Source: Paenibacillaceae bacterium
GTDB taxonomy: Bacteria; Bacillota; Bacilli; Paenibacillales; Paenibacillaceae
Length of the DNA stretch: 64,000 nucleotides
Direction of reading: 5' to 3'
Assembly (NCBI GenBank): GCA_900766135.1
Contig: CAAFUF010000024.1
Coordinates: 62,001-126,000, forward strand
Both the position numbers and the translations under genes were made by a program. Below, one piece after another: positions 50,601 to 58,723 of this stretch (position 1 is its first letter; each line of letters starts with the position of its first letter). The notes below the pieces were generated by a model. The model ran no database searches, was not told where the DNA came from, and saw only the letters and a list, made by a program, of their open reading frames with translations.

Positions 50601-50933
50601 CTGATGCAGCAGAGACGGGGAAGGACGAACCGGCGCCTTGCCGCCCTGCAGCATGTCATGAACCCCCAAAAGAACGGCGGCAATATGCTTGCAATAGTTG
50701 TTGTAAGAGTAGAAGGCAGGGCAGTTGCATTCCGCATGCACGTCGCCGTGCTGATCGATCTGCAGCGCGACATGATAGTGGCCGGTTCCGGATACCGCCG
50801 CTTCATATACGCGGGAGCCGTGATCGATTCGCAGAAAGGACACTTTGCCGGTTCGGTAGTATGCTTCTCCACGCTCGTAAGCGATCCGGCCGCATAACAA
50901 TTTAATGACGCGCTGCGTTAACTGAAAACTCAT
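47604..50933 (-). CDS. SWI2/SNF2-family DNA translocase with SWIM zinc finger
   Basis: The 1109-residue protein has an N-terminal SWIM zinc finger, C69-x-C71 and C81-x-H83, in ECNCPAFYSYNNYCKHIAAV. A long SNF2-associated region (about 150-620) follows. The two RecA-like domains are in the last 470 residues: GGILADDMGLGKTLQSIAFL (Walker A), LILDEAQSFKN (DEAQ box), FALTGTPVENSLEELW, VLIFSQFTEM and ADRAHRIGQKNIVQVIRL. The family is thought to remodel protein-DNA complexes in bacteria, often beside stress or transcription genes; the client is unknown. GAGAGG precedes the ATG. It is a single-gene unit converging on the GH8 gene. Confidence 0.9.
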   Translation of the reverse strand: MSFQLTQRVIKLLCGRIAYERGEAYYRTGKVSFLRIDHGSRVYEAAVSGTGHYHVALQIDQHGDVHAECNCPAFYSYNNYCKHIAAVLLGVHDMLQGGKAPVRPSPSLLHQDEELDLPGEAWSGSLSANQRKQPGDIPSRDIWIARDMMRLFEENAQPPLRTGVRFDQRTPLEAEFTLRPVPYGYRKYLFGLELKIGEKRLYIVKNIRDFLDKISRREPYSFSKHFNYDPERYGFRPEDEAILQKLAEIQRNEQMYQESLGGYTAKSYGHSDRLLPVPPFFWDGLLPLLTQAPLVQLEHDGRIWPGLTVTDEPLPFSFDLGQAGDESYQFSAQGLDEVTVMDAYGVILSEGKLIRRPPAQTRRLAEMKHMLATARKQHILISPDQIEPFVERVLPGLMKLGSVHVEEKVAGRMVRTQLKARVYLDRVKDRLLAGLEFQYGDVVFNPLEEHGPKRGTDLILLRDGERERQILDLMESGLFARTESAYFLDDEEAEYEFLYHVMPELEKLAEIYATSAVKTRLIPDLRPPKISVEVDERTDWLEFRFSMTGIGESEIRGLLEALEEKRRYYRLPNGALMPLESEEFQDIVRFLNEFGLRQSEIRGPEFRLPILRGLHIRDDQGQGGTVKLGKAYRELLHNLQHPGNLDFPVPPQLSGVLRDYQAYGYQWLKTLAHYRFGGILADDMGLGKTLQSIAFLVSVLPEIAESGQPALIVSPASLVYNWRNELTKFAPDIKAVIADGSKAERVQTLREASQADVIITSYPLLRRDIEQFAELSFHTLILDEAQSFKNYASQTAQAVKSLQAKYRFALTGTPVENSLEELWSIFSAVFPDLFPSRQAFNDLSRETVAKRIRPFLLRRLKTDVLKELPEKIESLQASELLPEQKKLYLAYLAKLQQETLKHLDEDTFGQNRIRILAGLTRLRQLCCHPALFVDGYDGGSAKFDQLMEMIEECQSAGKRVLIFSQFTEMLGLIGRELGYRGLPFFYLDGKTPAAERVELCSRFNDGERDLFLISLKAGGTGLNLTGADTVILYDLWWNPAVEQQAADRAHRIGQKNIVQVIRLVAQGTVEDKMYELQQKKKHLVEEVLKPGQETLSALTEQEIREILMI

Positions 50934-51064
50934 GAATGGATTCCTCTCTCGTTCAATTCCCGTTCGTCAGGTGTTCGCCTTTTGTTCTCCCCCTATGATA
51001 ACAGAAAAACGCCAGTTAAAAAACGAGAGCTTATCAGCCAACTGTGAGGATAATGTCACTGCGG

Positions 51065-51094
51065 TTGCCATATTCTTTACCCGTCCCTTAAGAT
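51065..51094 (+). promoter_or_regulatory. Candidate promoter of the FHA-winged-helix gene
   Basis: TTGCCA (51065-51070), an 18-base spacer and TAAGAT (51089-51094). Confidence 0.45.
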
Positions 51095-51132
51095 AAGATG
51101 ATGATGTCATTGCAAAATGGAGGGAATTCGGC

Positions 51133-51819
51133 ATGGATACCTTTGCCTGTATTTATATTCTTCGCGGGGACCCGTTTCGTCCCGGAACCTGCTTGTACCT
51201 GGATCAAGATGTGACGGAAATCGGGCGCACCTCTTCGGATCATTTTCCGGATATGGCGTTTACGAACATATTTATATCCCGGAAGCACTTAATGATACGG
51301 AAGGAAGGGGATCGCGCGGTCGCGTACGATATGGGGAGCCGTCATGGCACGGAGCTGAACGGGGTGCGAATGATCCCGCATGCCCCTTACGTGCTTGAAA
51401 CGAACGACATCCTGAAATTGGCACGGGGCACGAGCGTCTTGCACTTTTCCTATTCGCCCGGAGAACAGACCTTGGAGTTTGAGCCGGTGAACGGCTCGGC
51501 GCACCCGGAGGCCGTAGAGGGACCGGTTACGATTCATTGGGAGAAACGGGAGTGCATCGTGGACGGCGTCAAAATTTCAATGTCGGAAAAGGAATTTTTG
51601 CTGCTGCAGCTGCTCCATGAGCACCCGAACCGTCTGGTGACGATCCGCGAGATCAAGCAGAAGGTGTGGTACGACCGCAACCCCGGCCCTGACGGGCTGC
51701 CGGATGTGACGATCGACGAATTAACGACGTTGATCTACCGGATTCGGAAGAAGTACGGCCGCGACACGTTTCAGATCAATGCGATCCGGGGGAGCGGATA
51801 TATTTTAGAGACAGAATAG
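51133..51819 (+). CDS. FHA domain - winged-helix transcriptional regulator
   Basis: The 228-residue protein joins an N-terminal FHA domain (about 20-105; EIGRTSSDHF, ISRKHLMI and DMGSRHGTELNGV give the conserved G-R, S-R-K-H and N-G of phosphothreonine binding) with a C-terminal OmpR-type winged helix (about 135-228; ISMSEKEFLLLQLLHEHPNRLVTIREI and FQINAIRGSGYILE). There is no receiver domain. This should be a DNA-binding protein controlled by Ser/Thr phosphorylation. Mycobacterial EmbR has the same parts in the opposite order. AATGGAGGG precedes the ATG. The downstream diesterase gene begins within 30 bases and is probably its operon partner. Confidence 0.83.
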   Translation: MDTFACIYILRGDPFRPGTCLYLDQDVTEIGRTSSDHFPDMAFTNIFISRKHLMIRKEGDRAVAYDMGSRHGTELNGVRMIPHAPYVLETNDILKLARGTSVLHFSYSPGEQTLEFEPVNGSAHPEAVEGPVTIHWEKRECIVDGVKISMSEKEFLLLQLLHEHPNRLVTIREIKQKVWYDRNPGPDGLPDVTIDELTTLIYRIRKKYGRDTFQINAIRGSGYILETE

Positions 51820-51847
51820 GAGCTTGGCTTGGATCGGGGGGACTGTT

Positions 51848-52837
51848 TTGCGAAGGATCAAGAATCTCTTTAGAACAAGAACGTTTTGGATTTTGCTCAT
51901 CCTGATAGCTTTTATCTACTTAAACAATACGCCGCATCTGACCGCTGCCCGCGGAGGAGAGCCTAAGCTGCTGGCCCATCGCGGGCTGGCGCAAACCTTT
52001 CCGATGGAAGGAATCGAAAATGACACGTGTACGGCCGAACGGATTTACGAACCGGAGCACGAATTCCTGGAGAATACGCTGCCTTCCATGGAAGCGGCGT
52101 TTGCGGCGGGCGCAGACATGGTGGAGTTGGATCTGAAGCCGACCAAGGACGGGCAGTTCGCCGTGTTCCACGATTGGACGCTGGATTGCCGCACCAATGC
52201 CGAAGGAACGACCAAGGACTACACGATGGCCGAGCTGAAAATGCTGGACATCGGTTACGGATATACGGCGGATCAAGGCAAGACGTACCCGTTCCGCGGC
52301 AAAGGCGTTGGGATGATGCCATCGCTTCCTGAGGTTGTGGAGCATTTTCCCGGTAAAGCTTTTTTGCTGCATATCAAGAGCGACGATCCCGGGGAAGGAG
52401 GGCAACTAGCTGCTTACCTTTCGACCTTAAAGAAAGAGGAGCGGGAGCTGTTGACCGTTTACGGCGGAGACCAGCCGATCGCGGCCTTAAAGGAACGGCT
52501 GCCGGACGTGCGGGTCATGTCCAAAGCGACATTGAAGCAGTGCCTTTTGTCCTACGAGGCTTCCGGCTGGTCGAGTTACATCCCGGATGCTTGCCGAAAC
52601 ACTGAGCTGCACATTCCCGAGAAAATCGCGCCCTGGTTATGGGGGTGGCCGGATAAATTCCTGAGCCGCATGGAACGGGCAAACACGCGCGTCATCGTGG
52701 TCGGCGGCGATGGCAGCGACTTTTCCAGCGGCTTCGACACACCGGAGGATGTGAAGCGCCTGCCGGCGGGATACAGCGGTTGGATTTGGACGAACCGAAT
52801 CGACCGGATCGCGAAGACGGTCACAAGCGGGGATTGA
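51848..52837 (+). CDS. Membrane-anchored glycerophosphodiester phosphodiesterase
   Basis: The 329-residue protein has one N-terminal membrane segment (FWILLILIAFIYL) and an extracytoplasmic GDPD TIM barrel: LLAHRGLAQTFPMEG with the catalytic His, ENTLPSMEAAFAAGADMVELDLKPTKDGQFAVFHDWTLDCRT with the metal and second His region, and a C-terminal WIWTNRIDRI. It would release glycerol-3-phosphate or sugar phosphate from phosphodiesters of lipids or teichoic acids at the outer face. There is an insertion (EGIENDTCTAERIYEPEHEF) between the first two motifs. TTG 51848 is five bases after GGGGGGA; an in-frame TTG at 51824 is less well placed. Confidence 0.85.
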   Translation: MRRIKNLFRTRTFWILLILIAFIYLNNTPHLTAARGGEPKLLAHRGLAQTFPMEGIENDTCTAERIYEPEHEFLENTLPSMEAAFAAGADMVELDLKPTKDGQFAVFHDWTLDCRTNAEGTTKDYTMAELKMLDIGYGYTADQGKTYPFRGKGVGMMPSLPEVVEHFPGKAFLLHIKSDDPGEGGQLAAYLSTLKKEERELLTVYGGDQPIAALKERLPDVRVMSKATLKQCLLSYEASGWSSYIPDACRNTELHIPEKIAPWLWGWPDKFLSRMERANTRVIVVGGDGSDFSSGFDTPEDVKRLPAGYSGWIWTNRIDRIAKTVTSGD

Positions 52838-52863
52838 CGATTGAGAACGATTATCAATATACT
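52834..52863 (+). promoter_or_regulatory. Promoter of the Btr-like regulator gene
   Basis: TTGACG (52834-52839), an 18-base spacer and TATACT (52858-52863). A Fur box fills the spacer. Confidence 0.7.
52842..52856. promoter_or_regulatory. Fur box in the btr promoter
   Basis: TGAGAACGATTATCA matches the 7-1-7 Fur consensus TGATAATNATTATCA at all but two positions and lies between the -35 and -10, so iron-loaded Fur should block transcription. Confidence 0.85.
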
Positions 52864-52898
52864 GGAAGCAGGATATGGATAAAGGAAGATGAAGGACG

Positions 52899-54554
52899 AT
52901 GAATCAAGATCCCCAAGAATTAAAATTACGGAAGCTGGATGAGTTATGGATCCGGCTTCGTTCCGTTGAGGCGGTATCCGGAATGGGAGACCGGGCCATG
53001 CGCCAGCAGTTGGCGCTGTCCTTCGCGTTAATCGTGGCGGCCCGCGGGGAAGGCCGACTGATCGTCGACCGGGAGACGGCGGAGCTGGATTCCGGCAGCG
53101 CGTATCTCTGCGTGCCCGGCCAGACCTTTGGAACCGTCGACCTAAGCGAGGATGGCGAGTTATGTGTATTCTACTTCGACGCCTATGCCGGTCCGTCCGC
53201 TGCCGGAGAGGATGATGGAGAACCCGGCGGCGTCAGAGGAGCTGGCCATTTGGGTGCTTTACTGCCGTATCATGGGAATATGCGGGTCCATAATCCCGGC
53301 AAACTGGCCGTGATGGCCGAGAACGCCTGCCAGACCTGGCAGCACGGGGAACCGACAGGGCATTTCCGCAGTCAGATCGATCTGCAGGAGATGCTTTATT
53401 ATTTGTACCGGAATAGCCGGACCAAACCGGACCACGCAGGCGAAGCGTTGGAGTCGGCGAAGCGCTATATCGATCGTCATTACGACGAATCGGTAACGAT
53501 TGAGCAACTGGCTCGGGTGGCGGAGCTGAGCCCGAAGTATTTTGCCGAAATGTATAAGAAGAAGTATGGGAAAAGCCCGATTGAATACGTTACCGAAAGA
53601 AGGATGATGCGGGCGAAGCAGCTAATGGCCACCGCTTCCGCGAAGCTGCGCGAAATTGCCCATCAAACCGGGTATGCGGACGAGTTCTACTTCAGCCGCA
53701 AGTTCAAGCAGGAGATCGGCGTATCGCCGACCGCTTATATGAAGAGCCGAAGCTGGAAGCTGGCGGCCTACAGTCCTTCGGTGCTCGGGTTTCTTGCTCC
53801 GCTTGGTTTGATGCCCTACGCTGCGGCGATGCATCCCAAATGGACGGAATACTATTACCGCGAATTCCGCAGCGATATTCCCCTGCACATCAGCGCGTAC
53901 CGCTATAACGAAGATTGGCGCGAGAACCTGGAGCGGCTACGGCAGGCTCCGATCGACTTCATTTTGGCGGTGGACTCGATTTCGGAGGAAGAGCGGCTGG
54001 CGCTGGAACAAATGGCGAGGGTGCAGCTGTTGACCGCTTCGCGGACGGATTGGCGAGAGCTGCTAATGCAGGTGGCCGATGAGCTGAATGAGTCCTGGCA
54101 AGCCAAACAATGGCTCAAAGAGTACGGATTCCGTTTGGAGCGAATGAAAGAGCGGCTTCCCAGGTCATTGCGCCAGGAAACGCTGGTCGTCGTTCGGATG
54201 AAAGAGGACCGGTTATTTCTCCATTGCAACCGCGGCATGGCCGGACTTTTGTTTGATGACCTGCAGCTGGTACCCGGATATGCGTGCGGCACCCCTTGTT
54301 ACAACCGCCCGGTAACTTCGGAAGAGCTGGAGCGCATCGATCCGGGATATCTTCTCATGATGATCCGTCAGGACAGCGATACGATTGAGGCGTGGGGGAG
54401 ATTGCAGGGGGATCCGGGCTGGCAATCGATCCGGGCCGTTCAACGGCGGCGGGTGAAGCTGTTGTCCTCCGATCCGTGGCTCGAGTATTCCGCCCACGCG
54501 CATCTTCGCATGCTGGATCAGTTCAGCGCACTGTTTCCGGAAGAAAGTCCATAA
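52899..54554 (+). CDS. btr: AraC-type regulator with siderophore-binding domain, Btr-like
   Basis: The 551-residue protein has an N-terminal sensor part (1-170), an AraC double helix-turn-helix (about 175-285; DESVTIEQLARVAELSPKYFAEMYKKKYGKSP and AHQTGYADEFYFSRKFKQEIGVSP) and a C-terminal periplasmic-binding-like domain (about 300-551) related to Fe-siderophore binding proteins. B. subtilis Btr (YbbB) has this layout, binds Fe-bacillibactin in the cytoplasm and activates feuABC-ybbA. Position just upstream of feuABC-type genes and a Fur box in its promoter support that role. AAGGACG precedes the ATG. Confidence 0.88.
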   Translation: MNQDPQELKLRKLDELWIRLRSVEAVSGMGDRAMRQQLALSFALIVAARGEGRLIVDRETAELDSGSAYLCVPGQTFGTVDLSEDGELCVFYFDAYAGPSAAGEDDGEPGGVRGAGHLGALLPYHGNMRVHNPGKLAVMAENACQTWQHGEPTGHFRSQIDLQEMLYYLYRNSRTKPDHAGEALESAKRYIDRHYDESVTIEQLARVAELSPKYFAEMYKKKYGKSPIEYVTERRMMRAKQLMATASAKLREIAHQTGYADEFYFSRKFKQEIGVSPTAYMKSRSWKLAAYSPSVLGFLAPLGLMPYAAAMHPKWTEYYYREFRSDIPLHISAYRYNEDWRENLERLRQAPIDFILAVDSISEEERLALEQMARVQLLTASRTDWRELLMQVADELNESWQAKQWLKEYGFRLERMKERLPRSLRQETLVVVRMKEDRLFLHCNRGMAGLLFDDLQLVPGYACGTPCYNRPVTSEELERIDPGYLLMMIRQDSDTIEAWGRLQGDPGWQSIRAVQRRRVKLLSSDPWLEYSAHAHLRMLDQFSALFPEESP

Positions 54555-54601
54555 TTGTTCGGTGTTTTGTCCATGGCCTATTTTGGGCCTCTTTTTTATA
54601 A

Positions 54602-54630
54602 TCGACAATGATAATCATTATCAATATAGG
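54602..54630 (+). promoter_or_regulatory. Promoter of the feuABC-type operon
   Basis: TCGACA (54602-54607), a 17-base spacer and TATAGG (54625-54630). The layout, with a Fur box filling the spacer, copies that of the btr promoter. The weak hexamers fit a promoter needing the activator Btr. Confidence 0.55.
54609..54623. promoter_or_regulatory. Fur box before the feuA-type gene
   Basis: TGATAATCATTATCA is a perfect 7-1-7 Fur box. Confidence 0.95.
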
Positions 54631-54664
54631 AATTGTCGAATAGACGAAAGGGGTAAAAAAAGAA

Positions 54665-55699
54665 ATGAAAAAAACAACTTGGATAGCTGGAGTGATCCTT
54701 TTGCTCACCGTGGCCTTGACGGCTTGCGGAGGAGAAAAAGAAGGAGGGGCGGCCAACGGCGCAAGCGACGCGAATCAAGCCGTGACCGCCGTCGAGGCCA
54801 ATGCCGCCGCTGGATCGAATGCCGGCGGGACCGAGCAGGCCGCGCTGCAAACCGAAGGGCCTCGGACGATTCAATACCTGGACAAAAGTTACGAGGTTCC
54901 CGCTAACGTAGAACGGATTGTCATCACCGGCGCGATGGAAGCCATGGAGGATGCGTTGGTACTGGATGTTCATCCGGTTGGCGCCATCACTTACAGCGAC
55001 GCGTTTCCGGAACGGTTCTCCACGATTACGGACGGTGCGGAATCCATCGGCGAGAAGACTCAACCGAATTTCGAAACGATTTTGCAACTGAAACCGGATC
55101 TTATTCTCGGTTCTACGAAATTTCCGGAGGAGGTTTCGGAGCAGCTGGTCAAAATCGCTCCGACGATCCTGGTCTCTCATCAGGCCGTAAATTGGGAGGA
55201 TAATTTGCGCCTTCTGGCGGAAGTGACGGGCAAGCAAGATACCGCCGAGCAGGTGATCGCCGGCTATAAAGGGAATCTCGAAGGGGCCAAAGCCGAATTG
55301 ACCGAGAAATTGAAGGATCAAACCGTAATGGCGATCCGCATTCGTACGGGGAAGCTGTTTATTTATCCGGAAAGCGTATTTTTCAATCCCATCCTGTACG
55401 GAGATCTTGGTTTGAAAGCACCGGCCGAGGTTAGCGCGGCGAAAGCTCAGGAGGAAATTACCATCGAACAGCTGGCGACGATCAATCCCGACCAATTGTT
55501 CATTCAGTTTGCCGCGGATGAGAATAAGGAAACGGAAACCGCATTGGACGAGTTTCTAAAGAACCCGATCGTCAAGAACGTCGCCGCGGTGAAAAACGAT
55601 AAGGTGTTCGTTAACGTCATCGATCCGCTGTCGGAAGGCGGGCCGGCGTGGAGCCGCATCGAGTTTCTGAAAGCGGCGTTGGAACGGCTCTCCGAATAG
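54665..55699 (+). CDS. feuA: Iron-siderophore ABC transporter binding lipoprotein, FeuA-like
   Basis: The 344-residue protein has a signal peptide and lipobox LTAC (Cys21), a 55-residue Ala/Gly/Asn-rich linker and a PBP-fold siderophore-binding domain: EVPANVERIVITGAMEAMEDALVL, FETILQLKPDLILG, and near the end GGPAWSRIEFLKAALERL. The domain and gene order equal FeuA, the bacillibactin/enterobactin receptor of Bacillus. AAGGGG precedes the ATG and a perfect Fur box lies 42 bases upstream of it. The protein is anchored on the outer face of the cell membrane. Confidence 0.9.
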   Translation: MKKTTWIAGVILLLTVALTACGGEKEGGAANGASDANQAVTAVEANAAAGSNAGGTEQAALQTEGPRTIQYLDKSYEVPANVERIVITGAMEAMEDALVLDVHPVGAITYSDAFPERFSTITDGAESIGEKTQPNFETILQLKPDLILGSTKFPEEVSEQLVKIAPTILVSHQAVNWEDNLRLLAEVTGKQDTAEQVIAGYKGNLEGAKAELTEKLKDQTVMAIRIRTGKLFIYPESVFFNPILYGDLGLKAPAEVSAAKAQEEITIEQLATINPDQLFIQFAADENKETETALDEFLKNPIVKNVAAVKNDKVFVNVIDPLSEGGPAWSRIEFLKAALERLSE

Positions 55700-55702
55700 A
55701 CC

Positions 55703-56716
55703 GTGCGCAGCTTCAAATGGAAGGCTTGGACCCTTAGCGGATTGGCTCTTGTGGTGATGGCAGTCACGGTAGTCCTCTCCGTGTCGCACGGTACAAAGCC
55801 GATCAGCCATGAAACAGCCTGGGACGCCCTCATTCGGTTCGATGAGGGGAACGTCGACCATCAAATCATCCGTACTTCGCGGATTCCGAGGGCGATCGGT
55901 GCGCTGCTGATCGGTGCGCTGCTCGCCGCATCCGGGGCATTGATGCAGGGGATGACCCGCAACCCGTTAGCTTCCCCCTCGATCATGGGGATTTCCGACG
56001 GCTCGGTGTTTGCGATAACGTTATGCATGGCGTTCTTGCCGGGCACCAGCAATCTGACGATGGTAGGCTATTCGCTGGCAGGCTCCGCATTAGGCGGGAT
56101 TCTGGTCTTCGGAATGTCCCGGCTGCTGCCGGACGGTTCCTCCCCTGTGATGATGGCGGTGCTCGGCACGATTATGGGGACGTTTCTGGGCGGATTATCC
56201 CAGGCTTTGGCAAGCTACTATCAGGTGTCGCAAAATATCAGCTTCTGGTATAACGCCCGGTTACATGGCATCTCGCCGGACATGATCCAGCTCGCTCTCC
56301 CGTTCGCCGCGGTTGGCCTGATCCTGGCATTGTTCATGGCCCGTCCGATTACGGCGCTTTCGCTGGGGGAGGAGATGGCGGCCGAACTCGGAATGAACGT
56401 CAGGCTGATCAAGTCGCTAACGATGCTCAGCGTGGTGATCATGACCGGCATATCCGTGGCGATCGCCGGGAAGATCGCGTTCGTCGGGTTAATCCTTCCG
56501 CACATCACGCGTTTTCTCGTCGGGCCGGATTACCGGCGGATCGTTCCGTTTTCGGCGTTGCTCGGCGCGTTGTTTTTGGGCTGGTGCGATTTGATCAGCC
56601 GATTCTTGAACCCGCCATTCGAGGTGCCGATCGGCGTCGTCACCGCATTGTTTGGCGTGCCCTACTTCCTGTATCTGATCAAGAGGAGAGGAGGGGGCAG
56701 GAGTGAAAAGAACTAG
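55703..56716 (+). CDS. feuB: Iron-siderophore ABC permease, FeuB-like (FecCD family)
   Basis: The 337-residue protein has about nine membrane segments of the FecCD family: IRTSRIPRAIGALLIGALLAASGALMQGMTRNPLASPSIMGI near the start and AGKIAFVGLILPHITRFLVGPDYRRIVPFSALLGALFL near the end. It pairs with the next permease in the transport channel. The GTG start is three bases after the feuA stop and has no good ribosome site, so it should depend on translational coupling. It overlaps the next gene by 14 bases. Confidence 0.92.
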   Translation: MRSFKWKAWTLSGLALVVMAVTVVLSVSHGTKPISHETAWDALIRFDEGNVDHQIIRTSRIPRAIGALLIGALLAASGALMQGMTRNPLASPSIMGISDGSVFAITLCMAFLPGTSNLTMVGYSLAGSALGGILVFGMSRLLPDGSSPVMMAVLGTIMGTFLGGLSQALASYYQVSQNISFWYNARLHGISPDMIQLALPFAAVGLILALFMARPITALSLGEEMAAELGMNVRLIKSLTMLSVVIMTGISVAIAGKIAFVGLILPHITRFLVGPDYRRIVPFSALLGALFLGWCDLISRFLNPPFEVPIGVVTALFGVPYFLYLIKRRGGGRSEKN

Positions 56717-57737
56717 CGAGGTTTCCCGGTTCTGGCTGGCGCTCCTCGGCTGCCTGGTCCTGGCGCTTGTCGGCATCTACATCAGCCTCACGAACGGAAC
56801 CTTCGACCTATCCGTCCGCGATATCCTCAAAACGCTGCTACGTATCGATCCGCAGCGGGATCATGACCTGGTTGTCTTTGATTTTCGGCTGCCGCGCATC
56901 GCGATTGCGGCCTTGGTCGGCTGCGGGCTTGGCGTTGCCGGGGCGGTTCTGCAGGGGATTACGCGCAATGGGCTGGCTGACCCGGGCATTCTAGGCATTC
57001 ATGCCGCCGCAGGTTCGGCAGTGGTCGTGTTTATGTTCCTGACGCAAGGGACGGTGAAGGGTGCGGGGCTCTGGTCCTTCCTGACGATGCCGATGTTCGG
57101 CTGGCTGGGCGGATTTGCCGCGGTCTGGCTGTTGTATCTGTTTGCCCGACACAACGGATCGATTGATCCCCAGCGCCTGATTCTGGTCGGCATCGCGCTA
57201 GGTTCGGGTTTTGGCGCGTTAACGATGTACGTTTCCCTGAAAATGAACCCGCAGGATTTCGAGATGGCCACCGTTTGGCTGTCGGGAAGCATTTACGGAG
57301 CCAATTGGGAACAAGTGTGGGGGATCCTGCCTTGGCTGCTGGTGTTGATTCCGGTCATCTGGCGGAAGGCGGCAGTGCTTGACATCATGCAGCTTCATGA
57401 ATCAAGCTTCGTTGGACTTGGCGTTCGCGTCAATGTGCAAAGGCAATGGCTGTTGATCTGCTGCGTCGGGATCATTAGCGCCTGCGTATCTGTGTCCGGG
57501 AGCATCGGCTTCGTGGGCTTGATCGCTCCGCATATCGCCCGGCGTTTCGTCGGCCTGCACTACCGTTATCTCGTACCGGTATGCGGGGGGATCGGCATGG
57601 TGATGGTGCTGCTGGGCGATTTTCTGGGACGCACCGTATTTGCCCCGGCAGAATTACCCGTCGGCATCGTGATTTCGGTCATCGGGGTTCCATATTTCGT
57701 CGTATTGTTGTATCGGGCAAAAAGAGCAAAAGCCTAG
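56703..57737 (+). CDS. feuC: Iron-siderophore ABC permease, FeuC-like (FecCD family)
   Basis: The 344-residue protein is the second FecCD permease: VFDFRLPRIAIAALVGCGLGVAGAVLQGITRNGLADPGILGIHA, and SGSIGFVGLIAPHIARRFVGLHYRYLVPVCGGIG near the end. The GTG start at 56703 lies inside the end of feuB with GGAGAGGAGGGG just upstream. No ATPase gene follows, as in the B. subtilis feu operon, where the ATPase YusV is encoded elsewhere; the same is expected here. Confidence 0.92.
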   Translation: MKRTSEVSRFWLALLGCLVLALVGIYISLTNGTFDLSVRDILKTLLRIDPQRDHDLVVFDFRLPRIAIAALVGCGLGVAGAVLQGITRNGLADPGILGIHAAAGSAVVVFMFLTQGTVKGAGLWSFLTMPMFGWLGGFAAVWLLYLFARHNGSIDPQRLILVGIALGSGFGALTMYVSLKMNPQDFEMATVWLSGSIYGANWEQVWGILPWLLVLIPVIWRKAAVLDIMQLHESSFVGLGVRVNVQRQWLLICCVGIISACVSVSGSIGFVGLIAPHIARRFVGLHYRYLVPVCGGIGMVMVLLGDFLGRTVFAPAELPVGIVISVIGVPYFVVLLYRAKRAKA

Positions 57738-57753
57738 AGGGGGAGATGGTCAG

Positions 57754-58575
57754 ATGAGTCAGGTCGGCAAGAGGCAGCCGTTTCGCATTCCCGGAGCTGA
57801 ACAATGGACCATGACGAGCCGCTCCGGTCGCAACTACCGCATCATGTTATGGAAGCCGGATACGGAGGCGCCGGAAGGCGGTTTTCCGGTGATTTACATG
57901 CTGGACGCCAACGCTTGCTTTGGTGCGATGACGGAGGCAGTACGCATGCATGCAAGGGGACCGCACCGGCTGGAGACGGCCGTCGTCGTTGGCATCGGCT
58001 ATGAGGGGGATCAGCCGTTTGCAACGGAACACCGCTTCTATGATTATACGATCCAGGCAGCGGCAGACGAGCTGCCGGAGCGGAAAATGGATGCGCCTTG
58101 GCCGGAGACCGGCGGGGCGGATTATTTTCTTAGGTTTATCGAAGAGGAGCTGAAACCGGCCATCGAACGGGAGGTTCCGATTGATCGGCAACGCCAAGCG
58201 TTGTTCGGTCATTCGCTGGGAGGTTGGTTTACGTTATACACCCTGTTTATGCGGACTCGCGCATTTCAGGTTTATGCGGCGGGCAGCCCGTCGATTTGGT
58301 GGAAAAATCATTATTTACTCCCGGTCGCTAAACGATGGCTAAACGATCGCGAACTTTTGAACGCCCAAGCAGAAATACCTTTAAGAATATTCCTCGGCAT
58401 TGGCGGTTTGGAGAAGCCGCATATGGTCCAAGACGCTAAGGTCATGTCCGAACTGCTGGCATCCGGCATCGCAGGCTTGAACCCGGAAATCTACCAATAC
58501 GAGGAAGAAACCCATTTGTCGGTGATCTTTCCCTTTATCGTCCGAGTTGTCCGAAACTTCTTGAATCCAATGTAA
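57754..58575 (+). CDS. besA: Siderophore esterase, BesA/IroE-like
   Basis: The 273-residue alpha/beta hydrolase belongs to the esterase D/IroE-like group: NYRIMLWKPD, FPVIYMLDANACF (oxyanion region), the nucleophile motif GHSLGGWF with Ser154 or thereabouts, and the catalytic His in EETHLSVIFPF. Enzymes of this type open the trilactone ring of ferric bacillibactin or enterobactin so that iron can be released in the cytoplasm. Position as last gene after feuABC is the same as in Bacillus (YbbA/BesA). GGGGGAGATGG precedes the ATG. A terminator follows. Confidence 0.88.
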   Translation: MSQVGKRQPFRIPGAEQWTMTSRSGRNYRIMLWKPDTEAPEGGFPVIYMLDANACFGAMTEAVRMHARGPHRLETAVVVGIGYEGDQPFATEHRFYDYTIQAAADELPERKMDAPWPETGGADYFLRFIEEELKPAIEREVPIDRQRQALFGHSLGGWFTLYTLFMRTRAFQVYAAGSPSIWWKNHYLLPVAKRWLNDRELLNAQAEIPLRIFLGIGGLEKPHMVQDAKVMSELLASGIAGLNPEIYQYEEETHLSVIFPFIVRVVRNFLNPM

Positions 58576-58582
58576 ATCATGG

Positions 58583-58632
58583 AAAAGAGCCGGCTCTACA
58601 GTCTTTCTTTAGACTTTGAGCCGGCTTTTTTA
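58583..58632 (+). terminator. Terminator of the siderophore uptake operon
   Basis: AAAAGAGCCGGCTC pairs with GAGCCGGCTTTTTT, with an inner AGTC and GACT stem. Confidence 0.88.
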
Positions 58633-58638
58633 TACTTT

Positions 58639-58668
58639 TTTAAGATTTCATTTAGAAGCGCTTTAGAG
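58639..58668 (+). promoter_or_regulatory. Three TTTARA direct repeats, possible response regulator site
   Basis: TTTAAGA (58639), TTTAGAA (58651) and TTTAGAG (58662) are spaced 12 and 11 bases apart, the spacing usual for OmpR/PhoB-type direct repeats. They lie upstream of the secreted-protein gene whose operon ends with an OmpR-type regulator. Confidence 0.4.
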
Positions 58669-58723
58669 CCGGGGGCTAAGCTTAGAGAGGAAGGACAAAA
58701 ACATAAGGGAAAGGAAGTCGAAG

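Noticed and set aside
49011..50897. 628-residue open frame on the plus strand opposite the SNF2 gene.
   Set aside because: It is opposite a helicase with all motifs intact; the product is Gln/Leu/Arg-rich and featureless.
54567..54600. Hairpin GGCC-GGCC plus T run as terminator of btr.
   Set aside because: The stem is only four base pairs and partly self-complementary, too weak to call.
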